Shown: piece after piece, positions 41,733 through 52,057 of the stretch
How the letters are laid out: the number at the start of each line of letters is the position of its first letter
How positions within the stretch are numbered: position 1 is the stretch's first letter
Assembly (NCBI GenBank): GCA_964291275.2
Contig: OZ219799.1
Span: 2,170,001 to 2,234,000, forward strand
Source: Bin80 sp964291275
Lineage (GTDB): Bacteria > Bacteroidota > Rhodothermia > Rhodothermales > Bin80
Reading direction: 5' to 3'
Length of the DNA stretch: 64,000 bases
Translations under genes and position numbers: made by a program
Notes under the pieces: model-generated
The model's database searches: none
What the model was told of the DNA's origin: nothing
Seen by the model: the letters and a program-made list of their open reading frames with translations, nothing else

Positions 41733-44407
41733 AACGTGACCACCAGTGTTTCGGGGTTTTCCATTGAATCCGCCCGCAGTCCGGTCAGCCGTGTCTCATG
41801 CATGGACTGGTCACCGATAACAGCCGTATATGAGCTGCTGGCATCAAAAACTTTTGCTCTGAACGGCAGCGTCGAAAGGCGGAGCGTGTAAAGCGTGTCC
41901 ATTGTAGTTTCATCAATCAGAGTTAGTACGGGCTCAGTTATACCCTCAACATTGATAGGGGGCAAATACCCGGCTGCTCGCCGCCCGTAATTACTTTCCT
42001 GGGTGACGGTGACTGGCCAATCAGAATACTGATAGGCATCTTCACTTCCCAGATCAACCCAACGTGGCCATGCCTCAGCAGTAATAGTACGGGAATCCCG
42101 ATTGAAGCGAATGATTCCATAGCCGGGTACACGATCGTAGAGTGCCTCCGGTGTACGACCGCTATTGACGGGATTAGCTACGGCATGTACGGTCATGCGA
42201 TTTCCGAAGCCATCCAGATGGTCACCGGTATAGGCCGGAGCTCCCGACTCGCGATTGCCGCCGGGCTCCGGTGGAAACCAGCGTCGAGGCCACACATTGG
42301 CAATCGCAGGTGATATGAAGGCATTGGGGCCATCCCCAAATTCATCAATACCGTACTGTACGAAACTCCCCAGATGCTGATCACCAGCCACGTGAAATGC
42401 GAATCCTTTCCGAATGGCCGTTAACGCGCGGTTGCGCCCGCTTTGTGGCCAACCATTTGAGTCCATGTCTGTGCCTAGATGGTCATCACTAATGTATTCT
42501 CCTGGCTCAGCGTATCGCATTTGTGGAACGACGCGATCGTCAAACGACCCACTGGGCAGTGTGGCCAGATTGCTGAACAAGGTCTGAGAGAGCATCACTT
42601 TCATCCAGACATTATCAGGATATTGGTGGGCCCATTGGTTCAGGAATTTGAGTTGTCGTGGCCCCAGGAGGTGTGCCTCTGTTACTGAGGTCGCGTCAAA
42701 ATCTCGGTTTTCCGGCCAACCATTGCGCACCTGCGCTTCTGGAAGGACTAGGCGGGGGGCTGATTTCCACATACGATCTGCCACAATGGCGAAGCTGATG
42801 TCACCATAGGTCAGGTTTGTATAGTACACGCTGATATCCTGCTCAATTGGTGTAGGGTCAAAGGGATCGGGCAAGTGGGAGACTTGAGTATTATGGACAG
42901 CATTGACAAAGCGGGCATCCATGATGTAGCCACCGTTATCGGACTGTGGTCGCCACGGTCCCTCGGCCTTTTTGCCACCATGCCCCCAAATATTGCCATG
43001 ATATACATCATGGTCGTCCGGGATTGTTACGGTGGGGCGGTCACGCATCAAATCCCTGAAGGCCCAAAGGAATCTATACCAATGATAGTGATAGTCCAGG
43101 AAAGTCTTATCAAGGGGAGTACGGATAATTCCTGCAAGCCCGCCTTCATAGATCTGATCCCCGGCGAAAAAGAGTAAATCAGGATCATGGTGAGCCACGG
43201 CGGCCGAGAGTTCGCTGTGTGGATACCAGATCGTACTGTGATTCCATACCAGATTTCGGCCTTGGGAAATATTCTGACAGTTTAGTGAAGCTAGGACAAA
43301 CTCATCATCCTCAGTCTGTGCCATACGCACTGTACCTGGAAAATGTACACGCTCAGTACCGTTCGCAGTGCGTAGATCGTAGGTCAGCCGATAGGGTACG
43401 TCGGTGTTCGCCTCGAAATCGTCCACGCGTAGGGGGGCAGTGTAGCTGTCTGGTATGATTGTCGCGCTTGCTGAGGGTACCCAATCTCCATTGAGCATGA
43501 GTTCAAGCCCAACTGTACGGGTATCACTGTCCCCAATCGGTGGCATTTGTGCAGTCATTTTCACCGTTCTGTCACTTACGGTATACTGGGCTGCCAGTAT
43601 GGGACCGAATGCTCGCGCATCATCATGCAGGAATTTCGAACCTCCAATCGTCCAGTCATCAAACCAGTAGCCTTCCCCTTCCATAAGAGGGCTGTTATGA
43701 CTCACCAGCGCTACATTGCCCATGAAATAGCCATCGGGCAACCCGGTATATCGTGCCTCCGCCAAGGTCTCCTCGGTAACCGGATCTGAGGCCGTAACGA
43801 ATAACTCGTAGTTATTTTCGGATGGGTTGGCTTGTATGCTCAACTTCACAGGATCACCCGCCGACAGGTTACTTGTGGAGGTCTCGGGTTCAATGAGCGG
43901 CCAAGCCTCAACAGGAATATTGGCTCGTGGGCCCTTTGGGGCATCTGCATTGGTATTGGACCGGACTATGATCTGTCCTTGACCATCTATACCTACGATC
44001 AGTCCTCCATCTTCCGCAGGCCAATGGTGAACAAGGCTCGAAATTCTCCAATCAACATCTGGCCCTCCCGCACCAAGCAGAAAACCTGACCACGTATTGC
44101 TATGGGCGCTGTCTGCCGGCGATAATGCTCCCATCTGAACTGACATCGTTAGTTCTCCTGCCTCTGCACTCAGATAGTAAGTGAGCAGGTGAAGCGTTCT
44201 CATTGGTTTGGCACTTCTACCCTCAATGCATTCAATGCGACCATTAGCGTAACGCCAATCCATTAGGCGGTTGGCATAGAAATCGGATCCGATCCAGATA
44301 CGTTCAAGATCGTCAGGGAGGGATCCTGTAACATCAGTTGTCGACGGTGAGGTGCAACCGGATACAAGGAGGCCGGCGATAAGGATGGTGGCAGTAGCTC
44401 TAATCAT
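41729..44407 (-). CDS. PhoD-like alkaline phosphatase/phosphodiesterase lipoprotein with lectin-like N-terminus
   Basis: The 892-residue protein starts with a signal and lipobox VSGC near residue 18. Residues of about 30-260 look like a concanavalin-type sandwich (SGFLLGAGGPDVDWRISSLV, GYWFDDWTIGG), similar in kind to the N-terminal domain of the TolB-like neighbour. The catalytic domain is PhoD-like metallophosphatase: FFAGDQIYEGG, IPDDHDVYHGNIWG and HVAGDQHLGSF provide metal ligands. The family cleaves phosphodiesters and monoesters outside the cytoplasm. ATG 44407 suits the signal peptide better than 44431. It is the first gene of a two-gene operon with the sulfatase. Confidence 0.9.
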   Translation of the reverse strand: MIRATATILIAGLLVSGCTSPSTTDVTGSLPDDLERIWIGSDFYANRLMDWRYANGRIECIEGRSAKPMRTLHLLTYYLSAEAGELTMSVQMGALSPADSAHSNTWSGFLLGAGGPDVDWRISSLVHHWPAEDGGLIVGIDGQGQIIVRSNTNADAPKGPRANIPVEAWPLIEPETSTSNLSAGDPVKLSIQANPSENNYELFVTASDPVTEETLAEARYTGLPDGYFMGNVALVSHNSPLMEGEGYWFDDWTIGGSKFLHDDARAFGPILAAQYTVSDRTVKMTAQMPPIGDSDTRTVGLELMLNGDWVPSASATIIPDSYTAPLRVDDFEANTDVPYRLTYDLRTANGTERVHFPGTVRMAQTEDDEFVLASLNCQNISQGRNLVWNHSTIWYPHSELSAAVAHHDPDLLFFAGDQIYEGGLAGIIRTPLDKTFLDYHYHWYRFLWAFRDLMRDRPTVTIPDDHDVYHGNIWGHGGKKAEGPWRPQSDNGGYIMDARFVNAVHNTQVSHLPDPFDPTPIEQDISVYYTNLTYGDISFAIVADRMWKSAPRLVLPEAQVRNGWPENRDFDATSVTEAHLLGPRQLKFLNQWAHQYPDNVWMKVMLSQTLFSNLATLPSGSFDDRVVPQMRYAEPGEYISDDHLGTDMDSNGWPQSGRNRALTAIRKGFAFHVAGDQHLGSFVQYGIDEFGDGPNAFISPAIANVWPRRWFPPEPGGNRESGAPAYTGDHLDGFGNRMTVHAVANPVNSGRTPEALYDRVPGYGIIRFNRDSRTITAEAWPRWVDLGSEDAYQYSDWPVTVTQESNYGRRAAGYLPPINVEGITEPVLTLIDETTMDTLYTLRLSTLPFRAKVFDASSSYTAVIGDQSMHETRLTGLRADSMENPETLVVTF

Positions 44408-44720
44408 CAATAGACGGAGTTTAGGGTGCACTCTAAATGGAGTCGCAGCGCCGGTGAATGACCAGCGTCTGAAAGTTCGCAGAATTCAAGGAGAATTGCC
44501 AATATCTGGACCTCTGTTGAAGGTAGGCGGGTCAGTTCACTCCACCATCTGGTGAACAGAGAGTACTTGAGACAGCTTTCAACGCAACTTCAGAGGATAA
44601 GATGGAGGGTAAGCCTCCAGAAAAACCAAGATGTATTCTACTGGGTCAGTTTTTTCATAATTCGATACAATCTGCTAAAGGACAAACGAGTTCCTACTCC
44701 TGAATTGGTTTTAATACAGA
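44408..44720. other. Intergenic region between two minus-strand operons
   Basis: These 313 bases should contain the PhoD-sulfatase operon promoter and the end of the SbcC-like transcript. A short hairpin TGGAGG/CCTCCA at 44603-44619 lacks a T-run on either strand. No gene or RNA is recognised. Confidence 0.4.
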
Positions 44721-47483
44721 CTAACCAAGGCGGTGCACACGTAACAAGTCAGCAGGAACGTAATCTTTCCACTTACTTACCTCGTCTTCCTGGGCAGTGA
44801 AGTAGAAAACCTGTCGGTCGGCCGCTAAAGTCGACATGGTCTTGATGATAGCCTGAGCACGCTGATCATCACTATTAGCCAGTGTTTCGTCTAGAGTGAG
44901 TGGTAACCGGTAGCTGGTTTCCTGTGTCTCTACGAACGCGAGGCGCACGGACAGGAGGAGTTGCACCCTCGTAGCGCTGGATAACTTGGTTAGATCAAAG
45001 TCACGCTCGAGTTGGTTGTCCCTTGCTCCGAAAGTATTGTCTTCGGGGATACTGAGGGTGTAGCGGTTGTCGGTAACCCGTTCAAAATTCTCTTGCGCGC
45101 GCTGAAAAACCGGTGGTGCGTTCTTGATTGCATTGTCGCGGAGGGTCTCCAAGATGGTTTGGCCGACGCCTTTTGCTGCTTTCTCGTCCCGTACGCTCTC
45201 GAGCTTTACACGTTTATTCTCTTTATCTGCTAAGGCATTTTCCAATGAATTCCCTTTTTCAGTACGTTCGATCTCTGTGTCAAGCTTGGTGAGACGATCT
45301 TGTAAATCCCTTTGTTGTGCAGATTTGCTTCGAGCGGCTTCTAATTCATCCTCGAGATTTTCGAGTTCCAAAAGTGATTTATGTTCACGCAGAAGCTCTG
45401 GTGAGGGGCGTAACGTGTCCGCTCTGACCATTAGCTCGTTCCTGTGGGAATTAGCTTTTTCCCATTCGGCAAATTGTCTTGCGCAGGCCACCAGACCGGA
45501 TAGGTCTCCTACTTCAAGCTCCAAGTCATTGAACAGTTTTGCATGCTGGGATATTTGATTTTCCAGGTTGCGTTGCGTTGTTTCCGCCCCTCTTTTTTCC
45601 TGTATCAGGCGGGCATGGTCACGTTTGGCCGCATCATCGTCATTTCTGACGATATCAAGTAATCGCTTGGCATCATGTGGATTGACTGGTTTTTCGTATC
45701 CGCGCTGCTCAAATGTGTTGCCTACTGTTTCCAAAAGGGTGCGGTAGGTTACAGATACCTGTTCGCATGTGTTTGCCAACTCTCTTGCTTTATCATCAAA
45801 CTCCTGCCAGTTCAGGATGCTGCCAACAAGCTCAATCAGAGATATAATATCATTTGGTGGGTCAAGATTGATCGCATTTATCAGCTTTTCTTTTTGTGCT
45901 TCAAACTTGGACTGTTGCTCGGACATGCTCTCAAGAGATCGCTCTATCCGACGGGATTCGTTCAGTTTAAGCGTGTCTAACTGCGCTTGGGAGCGTTTCT
46001 CAGTCAGTTGATCAAGCCCCGATTGCAGGGCGTCCGGGTCGGGATTTTCGGGCAGTTCGGAAAGGAGGCGCTTAATATTATCTTTTTGTGAAGAGGATAT
46101 CTCTGGTTGATGATCTGAACGTACAAGGGTATACGCCCACCCAATTAGTAGGCTGATAACCAGCCCAAGATATCCGCTGGGATGGATCGCAATACCGAAC
46201 CCCAGGGACATAAGTATGGAAGCTATTGCCGTGGCCTGGAGAATGGTACGGATTCTCTGTCGTTGAGGAGATTCATCTCTCAGGACCAGGATCCATTGCA
46301 AAATATCCCGTTGCGCATCGCGAAGCTTGTTGCTGTCCGAATCTCCATGTCTGGTTTGATCTTCTCCAAGCAAGATCTTTAATTTTTCCAGTGCTTGTTT
46401 TTCCTGGGTATGCAAACCACGATCTTTCGCATAGCTTTGCAGCTGTGCAAGGTCTTCTCGGGTAAATGCGGGTTGCCATCCCTTCGGCAAGAGACCGTCT
46501 AGCCTTTTCCAGGCATTCAGGGCCTGTTTTTCAGCGGCTTGCTGGGTTTCTTTCAGTTCCTCAAGCTTCCGGTATTTTTCGGAAAAATTACGGACCTGGG
46601 AGACCAGTAGTTGCAACGCACCTGGTTCTAGACCATTCGGTGAGAGACGATTTCCTTCTATATTTTTTTGTGTGCTTTCAATAGCTCGGCGTCCTTCATC
46701 CGCCTCTCTTTTCAGGCGGTCAATGGTTCTGGCTAGCTCCTGCGCTTTCTTTACAGCAATAGCTGGGTTCTGACTGGATCGGATAACACGAGGGTAGGAC
46801 TCTGCGGCGGCGTTGGCTTTTTGGTATTCGGCGTCAGCGCTGCGCCATTGCATTATTTTTGCGATCAGTTCTGCGCGACGGCCGGCTTCCAGGCTTAGGT
46901 CAAGCTCCTGTATGAAATTTTCACGTTGATTTTTCTGTTGATGAAGACTGCTTTGTTCTTGAATAATAGATCGCAGTTTCTTGTTGATTGCTTCAAACTC
47001 TTTGGTTTCACTTGTTTTGTTGTAGCGTTTCTGGAGGTTAAAACCGAGTTTCTTGCCCGCAGCTACAATGTCAAATCCACCATTGGCTTGCTTGATGATT
47101 TCTCGGGCAAGCTCATTATCGTCATTTTTTTCGGGGAGCAGTTCCTGTAAGGATAGGTGATAGCTTTTGGGTCGCAGGAACTGCGAGAGCTCGCTTCGAT
47201 CAACCGTTCTCGCATTGATTCGACATTCCGCACGCGTCCCTTTTACGTCCAGATAAAGTGTCTGATTGCCAAAACCCAGATTTGCTTGCCCGTATAGCTT
47301 CAATACACGCCCGGAACTTGGCAGAAGCAGGCCATTTAGCGCATTGGCGATGGTGGTCTTTCCCGACCCATTCGGGCCAAACACGATATTAAGGTGTGCA
47401 GACAGTCCTGAGAGAAAAAGGTCAAAGGGCAAGCCATACATCCGATCTATCCTGACTTCCTTGAAGAACAGAGACTCAGCCAT
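44721..47483 (-). CDS. SbcC/YhaN-like SMC ATPase with a mid-protein membrane hairpin
   Basis: The 920-residue protein opens with a Rad50-type lobe, Walker A GPNGSGKT at 36-43. Long coiled coils follow. Around residues 411-454 there are two hydrophobic segments (ATAIASILMSLGFGIA and YLGLVISLLIGWAY) where Rad50 would carry its hook. No CxxC hook is seen. The C-terminal lobe has LPLTLDETLANSDDQRA as Walker B. This matches YhaN, the partner of the YhaO phosphoesterase, and suggests that the coil apex sits in the membrane. Its ATG lies inside the end of the upstream nuclease gene (8-base overlap, ATGGCTGA), so the two are coupled. It likely forms an SbcCD/MR-like complex acting on DNA ends. Confidence 0.87.
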   Translation of the reverse strand: MAESLFFKEVRIDRMYGLPFDLFLSGLSAHLNIVFGPNGSGKTTIANALNGLLLPSSGRVLKLYGQANLGFGNQTLYLDVKGTRAECRINARTVDRSELSQFLRPKSYHLSLQELLPEKNDDNELAREIIKQANGGFDIVAAGKKLGFNLQKRYNKTSETKEFEAINKKLRSIIQEQSSLHQQKNQRENFIQELDLSLEAGRRAELIAKIMQWRSADAEYQKANAAAESYPRVIRSSQNPAIAVKKAQELARTIDRLKREADEGRRAIESTQKNIEGNRLSPNGLEPGALQLLVSQVRNFSEKYRKLEELKETQQAAEKQALNAWKRLDGLLPKGWQPAFTREDLAQLQSYAKDRGLHTQEKQALEKLKILLGEDQTRHGDSDSNKLRDAQRDILQWILVLRDESPQRQRIRTILQATAIASILMSLGFGIAIHPSGYLGLVISLLIGWAYTLVRSDHQPEISSSQKDNIKRLLSELPENPDPDALQSGLDQLTEKRSQAQLDTLKLNESRRIERSLESMSEQQSKFEAQKEKLINAINLDPPNDIISLIELVGSILNWQEFDDKARELANTCEQVSVTYRTLLETVGNTFEQRGYEKPVNPHDAKRLLDIVRNDDDAAKRDHARLIQEKRGAETTQRNLENQISQHAKLFNDLELEVGDLSGLVACARQFAEWEKANSHRNELMVRADTLRPSPELLREHKSLLELENLEDELEAARSKSAQQRDLQDRLTKLDTEIERTEKGNSLENALADKENKRVKLESVRDEKAAKGVGQTILETLRDNAIKNAPPVFQRAQENFERVTDNRYTLSIPEDNTFGARDNQLERDFDLTKLSSATRVQLLLSVRLAFVETQETSYRLPLTLDETLANSDDQRAQAIIKTMSTLAADRQVFYFTAQEDEVSKWKDYVPADLLRVHRLG

Positions 47484-48738
47484 TATCCTCTTTCTGTGCA
47501 AGAAGTTCGTCAAGAAGAAGCATACTCTGCTGAATCACGAATTTGGAGAGTGTTGCTGTATCAGGCTCCTTTTCACCTAGACTCTTAAATCCAGTGCTCT
47601 TGTATACCGATGCAGCAGACTCGCGAGCAGGATCAAGCAATACGTGGTCTTTACCACTCTTGAGTTCCAGGATCCACCGTGCAAGAATGCCTGGTGGATC
47701 ATTATTGAGTTGTGCAATCTCATTTAAGTCTCGGGTTGGCGAGGTCTCAACGTATACTTCGTCGACTGTGATGCTGCACCCACTAACTTGAACGTCAAGG
47801 TCATCAATATCTGGGAGTCCTTCAATGGAGAGTGTGCGGTGAAGTCGTGTTTGTCCTGTAAGAATAGGACGGCACGATAGGTATTGAAGGTTCGGATGGC
47901 AATTTATCAATTCACTGCCGCGTTGCTCAAGCTGTTCAGCGACCAAGGTTTTTACATCGTTGATCTGTGCTGCAGCAGATACGTCGACCGAAATGGTTTC
48001 ATACCGCACGGAGGCAAGCGGCAGCTGTACAGCTTTTATTTGATTGTCTTGGCAGAGTCTGATCATCCAGGGTCCATGAATACCAGGTTCTCCCGGATCC
48101 AAGGGTTGAGGTGATCCTGGGTAGAGTACGGGGATTTGGTGGTCATCATGAAGCTTGGGGGCATGCACATGCCCGAGCAGCCATAGATCCACCGGTTGAT
48201 TAACCAGATTCTGTGTGTTAAGTGGGGCGTATTTGCTTTGCGTATCTAGATCTCCGTGTACAATACCAATCGTGAAGTCTTTGCTTTGATTGAGCCCAAG
48301 CGAATCCAGGGGTGAACGATCATAGTGAGAGCTTGGAAATGACCATCCTACACAACGGAGTTTTCGGCCAGAACGCGTCCTCAATACCGTCTCAGTCCAA
48401 GTGCCGTCACGTCCAAGAAAAATGAAATTATCCTCGGACATTGATTCTGCAAGTTGAGGAAAGACATCATAATCGTGATTGCCAGCAATGGCTACGACAG
48501 GGATACGTTCCTGACTGAGTTGGGAAATCCCCCTCCGAAGAGCACCATAGGCTTCGAAATAGGCGTTCTTGTTGTCGGCCATATCCCCGGTGAGAATCAC
48601 GGCGTCAACACGTTGTTCAATGGCAGTTGAGACCGCCCGCTCCCAGACCGCACGCACTGAAAGGGATTTATCACCAGAAGGAACCCTGGACGGATACCGG
48701 CCCAGGTGTGCATCCCCGAGACATAAAAGCTTGATCAA
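47476..48738 (-). CDS. SbcD/YhaO-like DNA repair metallophosphoesterase
   Basis: The 420-residue protein has the calcineurin-like nuclease motifs in order: GDAHLG (Asp9, His11), LTGDMADNKN, AGNHDYD, and HGDLDTQ followed by LLGHVHAPK. These bind two manganese ions in Mre11/SbcD enzymes. The C-terminal 200 residues are a capping and partner-binding region. Together with the coupled YhaN-like ATPase downstream it forms the nuclease-ATPase pair expected to open and trim DNA ends. It is the first gene of the operon and starts at ATG 48738. Confidence 0.9.
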   Translation of the reverse strand: MIKLLCLGDAHLGRYPSRVPSGDKSLSVRAVWERAVSTAIEQRVDAVILTGDMADNKNAYFEAYGALRRGISQLSQERIPVVAIAGNHDYDVFPQLAESMSEDNFIFLGRDGTWTETVLRTRSGRKLRCVGWSFPSSHYDRSPLDSLGLNQSKDFTIGIVHGDLDTQSKYAPLNTQNLVNQPVDLWLLGHVHAPKLHDDHQIPVLYPGSPQPLDPGEPGIHGPWMIRLCQDNQIKAVQLPLASVRYETISVDVSAAAQINDVKTLVAEQLEQRGSELINCHPNLQYLSCRPILTGQTRLHRTLSIEGLPDIDDLDVQVSGCSITVDEVYVETSPTRDLNEIAQLNNDPPGILARWILELKSGKDHVLLDPARESAASVYKSTGFKSLGEKEPDTATLSKFVIQQSMLLLDELLAQKEDNG

Positions 48739-49089
48739 AACGTTTCTAGAAATTCAAGGTCTGGAAATATAGTATGAGACTGTTGAAAAAAGGCGCTTAA
48801 GATCTTGGACGGAAATACTACAAGGGCCAATATTGATTTCTGCAAAGATTTTAGACGCGATTCCGCCGTTACCACAGCATGAAAGCTCTTCAGGGGGTAC
48901 GCGATTGAATGGATTGCGGAAGGCAGATGCAGAGTACCTACTGGAGGCGGTCGCGCACAATTCGAAACGATTCAAAAGGATTGCAGCGTGAACAGCTACC
49001 ATAAGCGGCTAAAATATCTCTCGCTCTCTTTGCATTTTTACTTCTTCTCCGCCAATACCGCTTGACTGTGCTTTTTTCACACCCTATTG
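48739..49089. other. Intergenic stretch with a possible gene-end relic
   Basis: This contains the promoter side of the YhaO/YhaN operon. On the plus strand, an open frame without a start (about 48771-48990) reads SAKILDAIPPLPQHESSSGG and then LRKADAEYLLEAVAHNSKRF before a stop, resembling the tail of a lost protein. I cannot identify it. Nothing else is supported. Confidence 0.3.
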
Positions 49090-49360
49090 ATATGGGGCAC
49101 TAAGTCCTTGCTGTCATGGGTATTCGCCGGGATTAAATGCTCGTCCAGGATCATACCCGCCTGTCCTTCGTCACGCGTTTCATTGACTTCTACATCGTAT
49201 CGGCGCGCTATTTTGCCCAGTGGCTATCATGATCCGTTTACCAATATTGATCTCTTGCTCCAGGCGTTCATCTTTGTCCCCAACCGGGGAAAAACGTGCA
49301 AAAATTCATGATCACGGATACATTATATTGCACGGGACGTTCGTACCGATACTCACCGCC
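49090..49360 (-). pseudogene. Transposase remnant A
   Basis: On the minus strand, one frame reads DVEVNETRDEGQAGMILDEH and then LIPANTHDSKDLVPHINRV, which has the look of a DDE transposase core (the PANTHDSK step is typical of IS5-like enzymes). An upstream frame reads DERLEQEINIGKRIMIATG. Frame changes and lost ends show it is decayed. A stretch of about 150 bases is related to the relic at 58222-58410, including a shared ATTCATGATCAC block. It lies directly upstream of the GH116 gene. Confidence 0.45.
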
Positions 49361-49456
49361 TTTGCAATTATTGCAGACCCCTGCGATATTTTGACACTGA
49401 GTCCTGCGCGTAACTTGAATCCCGGCATTTGAATATACCAGCACATTGTCATCGCT

Positions 49457-52057
49457 ATGCCTTTTACAACGATAAAGCCTGCACCTTGGATTGCTCTTTT
49501 CCTGCTAGTAGCCGTAGCCGCCTGCTCTCGGCCGGATGCTCAGACCGGCTGGCCCGTGCTGAAGACGTATTCGGGGGCCTACCTGGACGAAGTTGCGATG
49601 CCACTGGGGGGTATTGGAACTGGGACGGTATCCCTCGGAGGGCGCGGAGACCTGCGGGACTGGGAAATCATGAATCGCGGCGCACTGGGCTACCTGCCGG
49701 CCTTTAAGCTCGTCCTGCCGACCATTGCCAACGGGCCGTTCTTTGCACTCTATTATCGGACACCGGACACCCCGGGTCAGGTTCGAGTGCTAGAGGGTCC
49801 TGTATCAGCAAAGGAGCACAGCGGCGACTGGGGTGCGGATGCCGTCAATTCGGGTTTCCCTCGTTTTGAGTCCACCACATTTGAGGCCGCCTACCCGTTG
49901 GCGCAGGTGTCGTTTGAGCATCAAAACGTACCACTGGAAGTACGCCTGGAAGCATTCAACCCGCTGCTTGTTGGCGATGCCGAGCAAAGTGGTATTCCTG
50001 TGGCGATTCTTCGTTATGTGCTAGCCAATCCGACCCAGGATTCGGTGGAGGCGGCCGTGGTCGGCATGGTACCCAATTACATTGGAGCGGATGGCTGGAC
50101 CGGTGCACCGGACAGGAATGTGAACTCGTTTCGTGCAGATGGGGGTATCAGAGGCGTTTACATGACATCGGACGGTGTTGATTCTTTGGATGTAAACTGG
50201 GGCACCATGGCTCTGGCGACCACGGCCAGTCCAGTCACTTACCGTACCTCGTGGGATCCATTGGCCTGGAACTGGACGTTCCGCGAATTCTGGGATGATT
50301 TTATTGAAGATGGCGAGCTTACCGATCATCCCGACACCGCCCATGTCATTCAGACCCCGCCGGCGACCCTTGCCGCTAAAGTTGAGCTCGCGCCAGGCGA
50401 GGCACGTGCAATCACATTCATGCTGACCTGGCATTTCCCGAATCGGCGTGCATGGGATCATGGGGTTCATCACGCCGGAGAATTCGGCGGCCCCGAAATC
50501 GTTGGTAATTACTACACGACGCTGTATGAAGACGCATGGGATGTCGCCGTGCGCACTGCCTCGGCACTGGACAGCCTAGAAGCGGAAACTGTAAGTTTTG
50601 TACGTACGCTGGTAGACAGCGATGCTCCAGAAGTGCTCAAAGAGGCGGGACTCTTTAATCTCAACCACCTGCGGAGCCAGACGGTTTTCAGAACTGCCGA
50701 TGGACTTCCGTACGGCTTTGAGGGAACCGGGAGCATCAACGGAACGAAGATCGGGGCATCCCGCAGTTCCGGATGGGGGTTCGGCACATGCTTTCATGTG
50801 TGGAATTACGAGTCTACCGTCCCATTTTTGTTCGGGGATCTGTCCAAGCGGTTCCGGGAGGTGGAATTCGTGCATTCAGTCAACGACGATGGGGCCATGA
50901 GTCATCGCGTCGGACTTCCCATTGAACTTCGGGCCAGGACCTTCCAACGCTGGGCGGCCGACGGGCAGATGGGAACGCTGATCAAGGTATATCGCGACTG
51001 GCAGCTGTCAGGGGATGATGAGATGCTCCGCCGGATGTGGCCCAACATCCGTAAGTCCATGAGTTTTGCCTGGACGGGTATTTGGGATCAGGACAAGGAT
51101 GGAGTGATGGAAGGTAGCCAGCACAACACCATGGACATCAACTATCTGGGGCCGAATCCACAGATGGCTGGCTGGTATCTGGGTGCACTGCGGGCCTCAG
51201 AGGAAATGGCGCGGTACTTGGGAGATGATGCTTTTGCACAGGAAACCAGAGAGCTGTTCGAGCAGGGCAGTGCCTGGATAGATGACAATATCTTTAACGG
51301 TGAATACTACGAGCATCATATACCGGAGGGCACCAGCACCGTGGCACAATTAGGCAAGGGGTGCCTGGTAGACCAACTGGTCGGACAATACCTGGCGCAC
51401 ACGGCAGGCTTGGGGTATCTCCTGAGCAAGGAGAACGTGCAGACCACGCTACGCAGTATCATGAAGTACAACTACATTGATAACTTCAATGAGCATTTCA
51501 ACACCTTTCGCAGCTTCGGTCTGGGCAGTGAGGCAGGCCTGCTTATGGCCAGCTATCCGCGCGGAGAGTTGCTGGATTTCCCCTTCCCATATTACACGGA
51601 GATCATGACCGGATTTGAGTACAGTACCGCGGCCCACATGATCTATGAAGGCCAGGAGGATGCGGGCCTGAAGGTGTTTCGGGCTATTCGGGACCGCTAT
51701 GATGGCCGCAAGCGCAATCCGTTCAATGAAGGCGAGTATGGCCACCGATATGCGCGGGCTATGGCCGCGTGGGCCGGACTGCTGGCTTACACGGGCTTTC
51801 AGTACTCCGCGGTAGAACATCGCATGGGGTTCAATCCAAGGCCCGGTACCTACTTCTGGTCTAACGGATACCAGTGCGGCAGTGTAACGATTGCTGGCGG
51901 CGGATCGCAGATGTCCGTTGAATTACATCCAGCCAATGGCCCCATTGAGTTGAATCGGCTTGTACTGCACGGCTACGGGGAAGCGGAGTTTACTGACGGG
52001 CGAACGTTTTCGCAAGGAGAAGCCTCGACGGTCGTTGTGGAGCGGCAGGAAATGTAG
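49457..52057 (+). CDS. GH116 family glycosidase lipoprotein (GBA2-like beta-glucosidase/glucosylceramidase)
   Basis: The 866-residue protein has a lipoprotein signal (VAAC near residue 22). An N-terminal beta-sandwich of the GH116 type contains EVAMPLGGIGTGTVSLGGRGDLRDWEI, and a C-terminal alpha/alpha barrel of the DUF608 type follows. Near residues 550-570 it has the stretch GVMEGSQHNTMDINYLGPNP, where the HNTMD aspartate fits the acid/base position of characterised GH116 enzymes. The WNYES segment near residue 455 may carry the nucleophile. The family hydrolyses beta-glucosides, beta-xylosides or glucosylceramide. It is followed by SusC and SusD genes, so it likely serves a glycan or glycolipid uptake locus. 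Exact linkage is unknown. Confidence 0.9.
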   Translation: MPFTTIKPAPWIALFLLVAVAACSRPDAQTGWPVLKTYSGAYLDEVAMPLGGIGTGTVSLGGRGDLRDWEIMNRGALGYLPAFKLVLPTIANGPFFALYYRTPDTPGQVRVLEGPVSAKEHSGDWGADAVNSGFPRFESTTFEAAYPLAQVSFEHQNVPLEVRLEAFNPLLVGDAEQSGIPVAILRYVLANPTQDSVEAAVVGMVPNYIGADGWTGAPDRNVNSFRADGGIRGVYMTSDGVDSLDVNWGTMALATTASPVTYRTSWDPLAWNWTFREFWDDFIEDGELTDHPDTAHVIQTPPATLAAKVELAPGEARAITFMLTWHFPNRRAWDHGVHHAGEFGGPEIVGNYYTTLYEDAWDVAVRTASALDSLEAETVSFVRTLVDSDAPEVLKEAGLFNLNHLRSQTVFRTADGLPYGFEGTGSINGTKIGASRSSGWGFGTCFHVWNYESTVPFLFGDLSKRFREVEFVHSVNDDGAMSHRVGLPIELRARTFQRWAADGQMGTLIKVYRDWQLSGDDEMLRRMWPNIRKSMSFAWTGIWDQDKDGVMEGSQHNTMDINYLGPNPQMAGWYLGALRASEEMARYLGDDAFAQETRELFEQGSAWIDDNIFNGEYYEHHIPEGTSTVAQLGKGCLVDQLVGQYLAHTAGLGYLLSKENVQTTLRSIMKYNYIDNFNEHFNTFRSFGLGSEAGLLMASYPRGELLDFPFPYYTEIMTGFEYSTAAHMIYEGQEDAGLKVFRAIRDRYDGRKRNPFNEGEYGHRYARAMAAWAGLLAYTGFQYSAVEHRMGFNPRPGTYFWSNGYQCGSVTIAGGGSQMSVELHPANGPIELNRLVLHGYGEAEFTDGRTFSQGEASTVVVERQEM

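Noticed and set aside
44603..44619. Short TGGAGG/CCTCCA hairpin as a terminator
   Set aside because: The stem is only 6 bp and no T-run follows on either strand.
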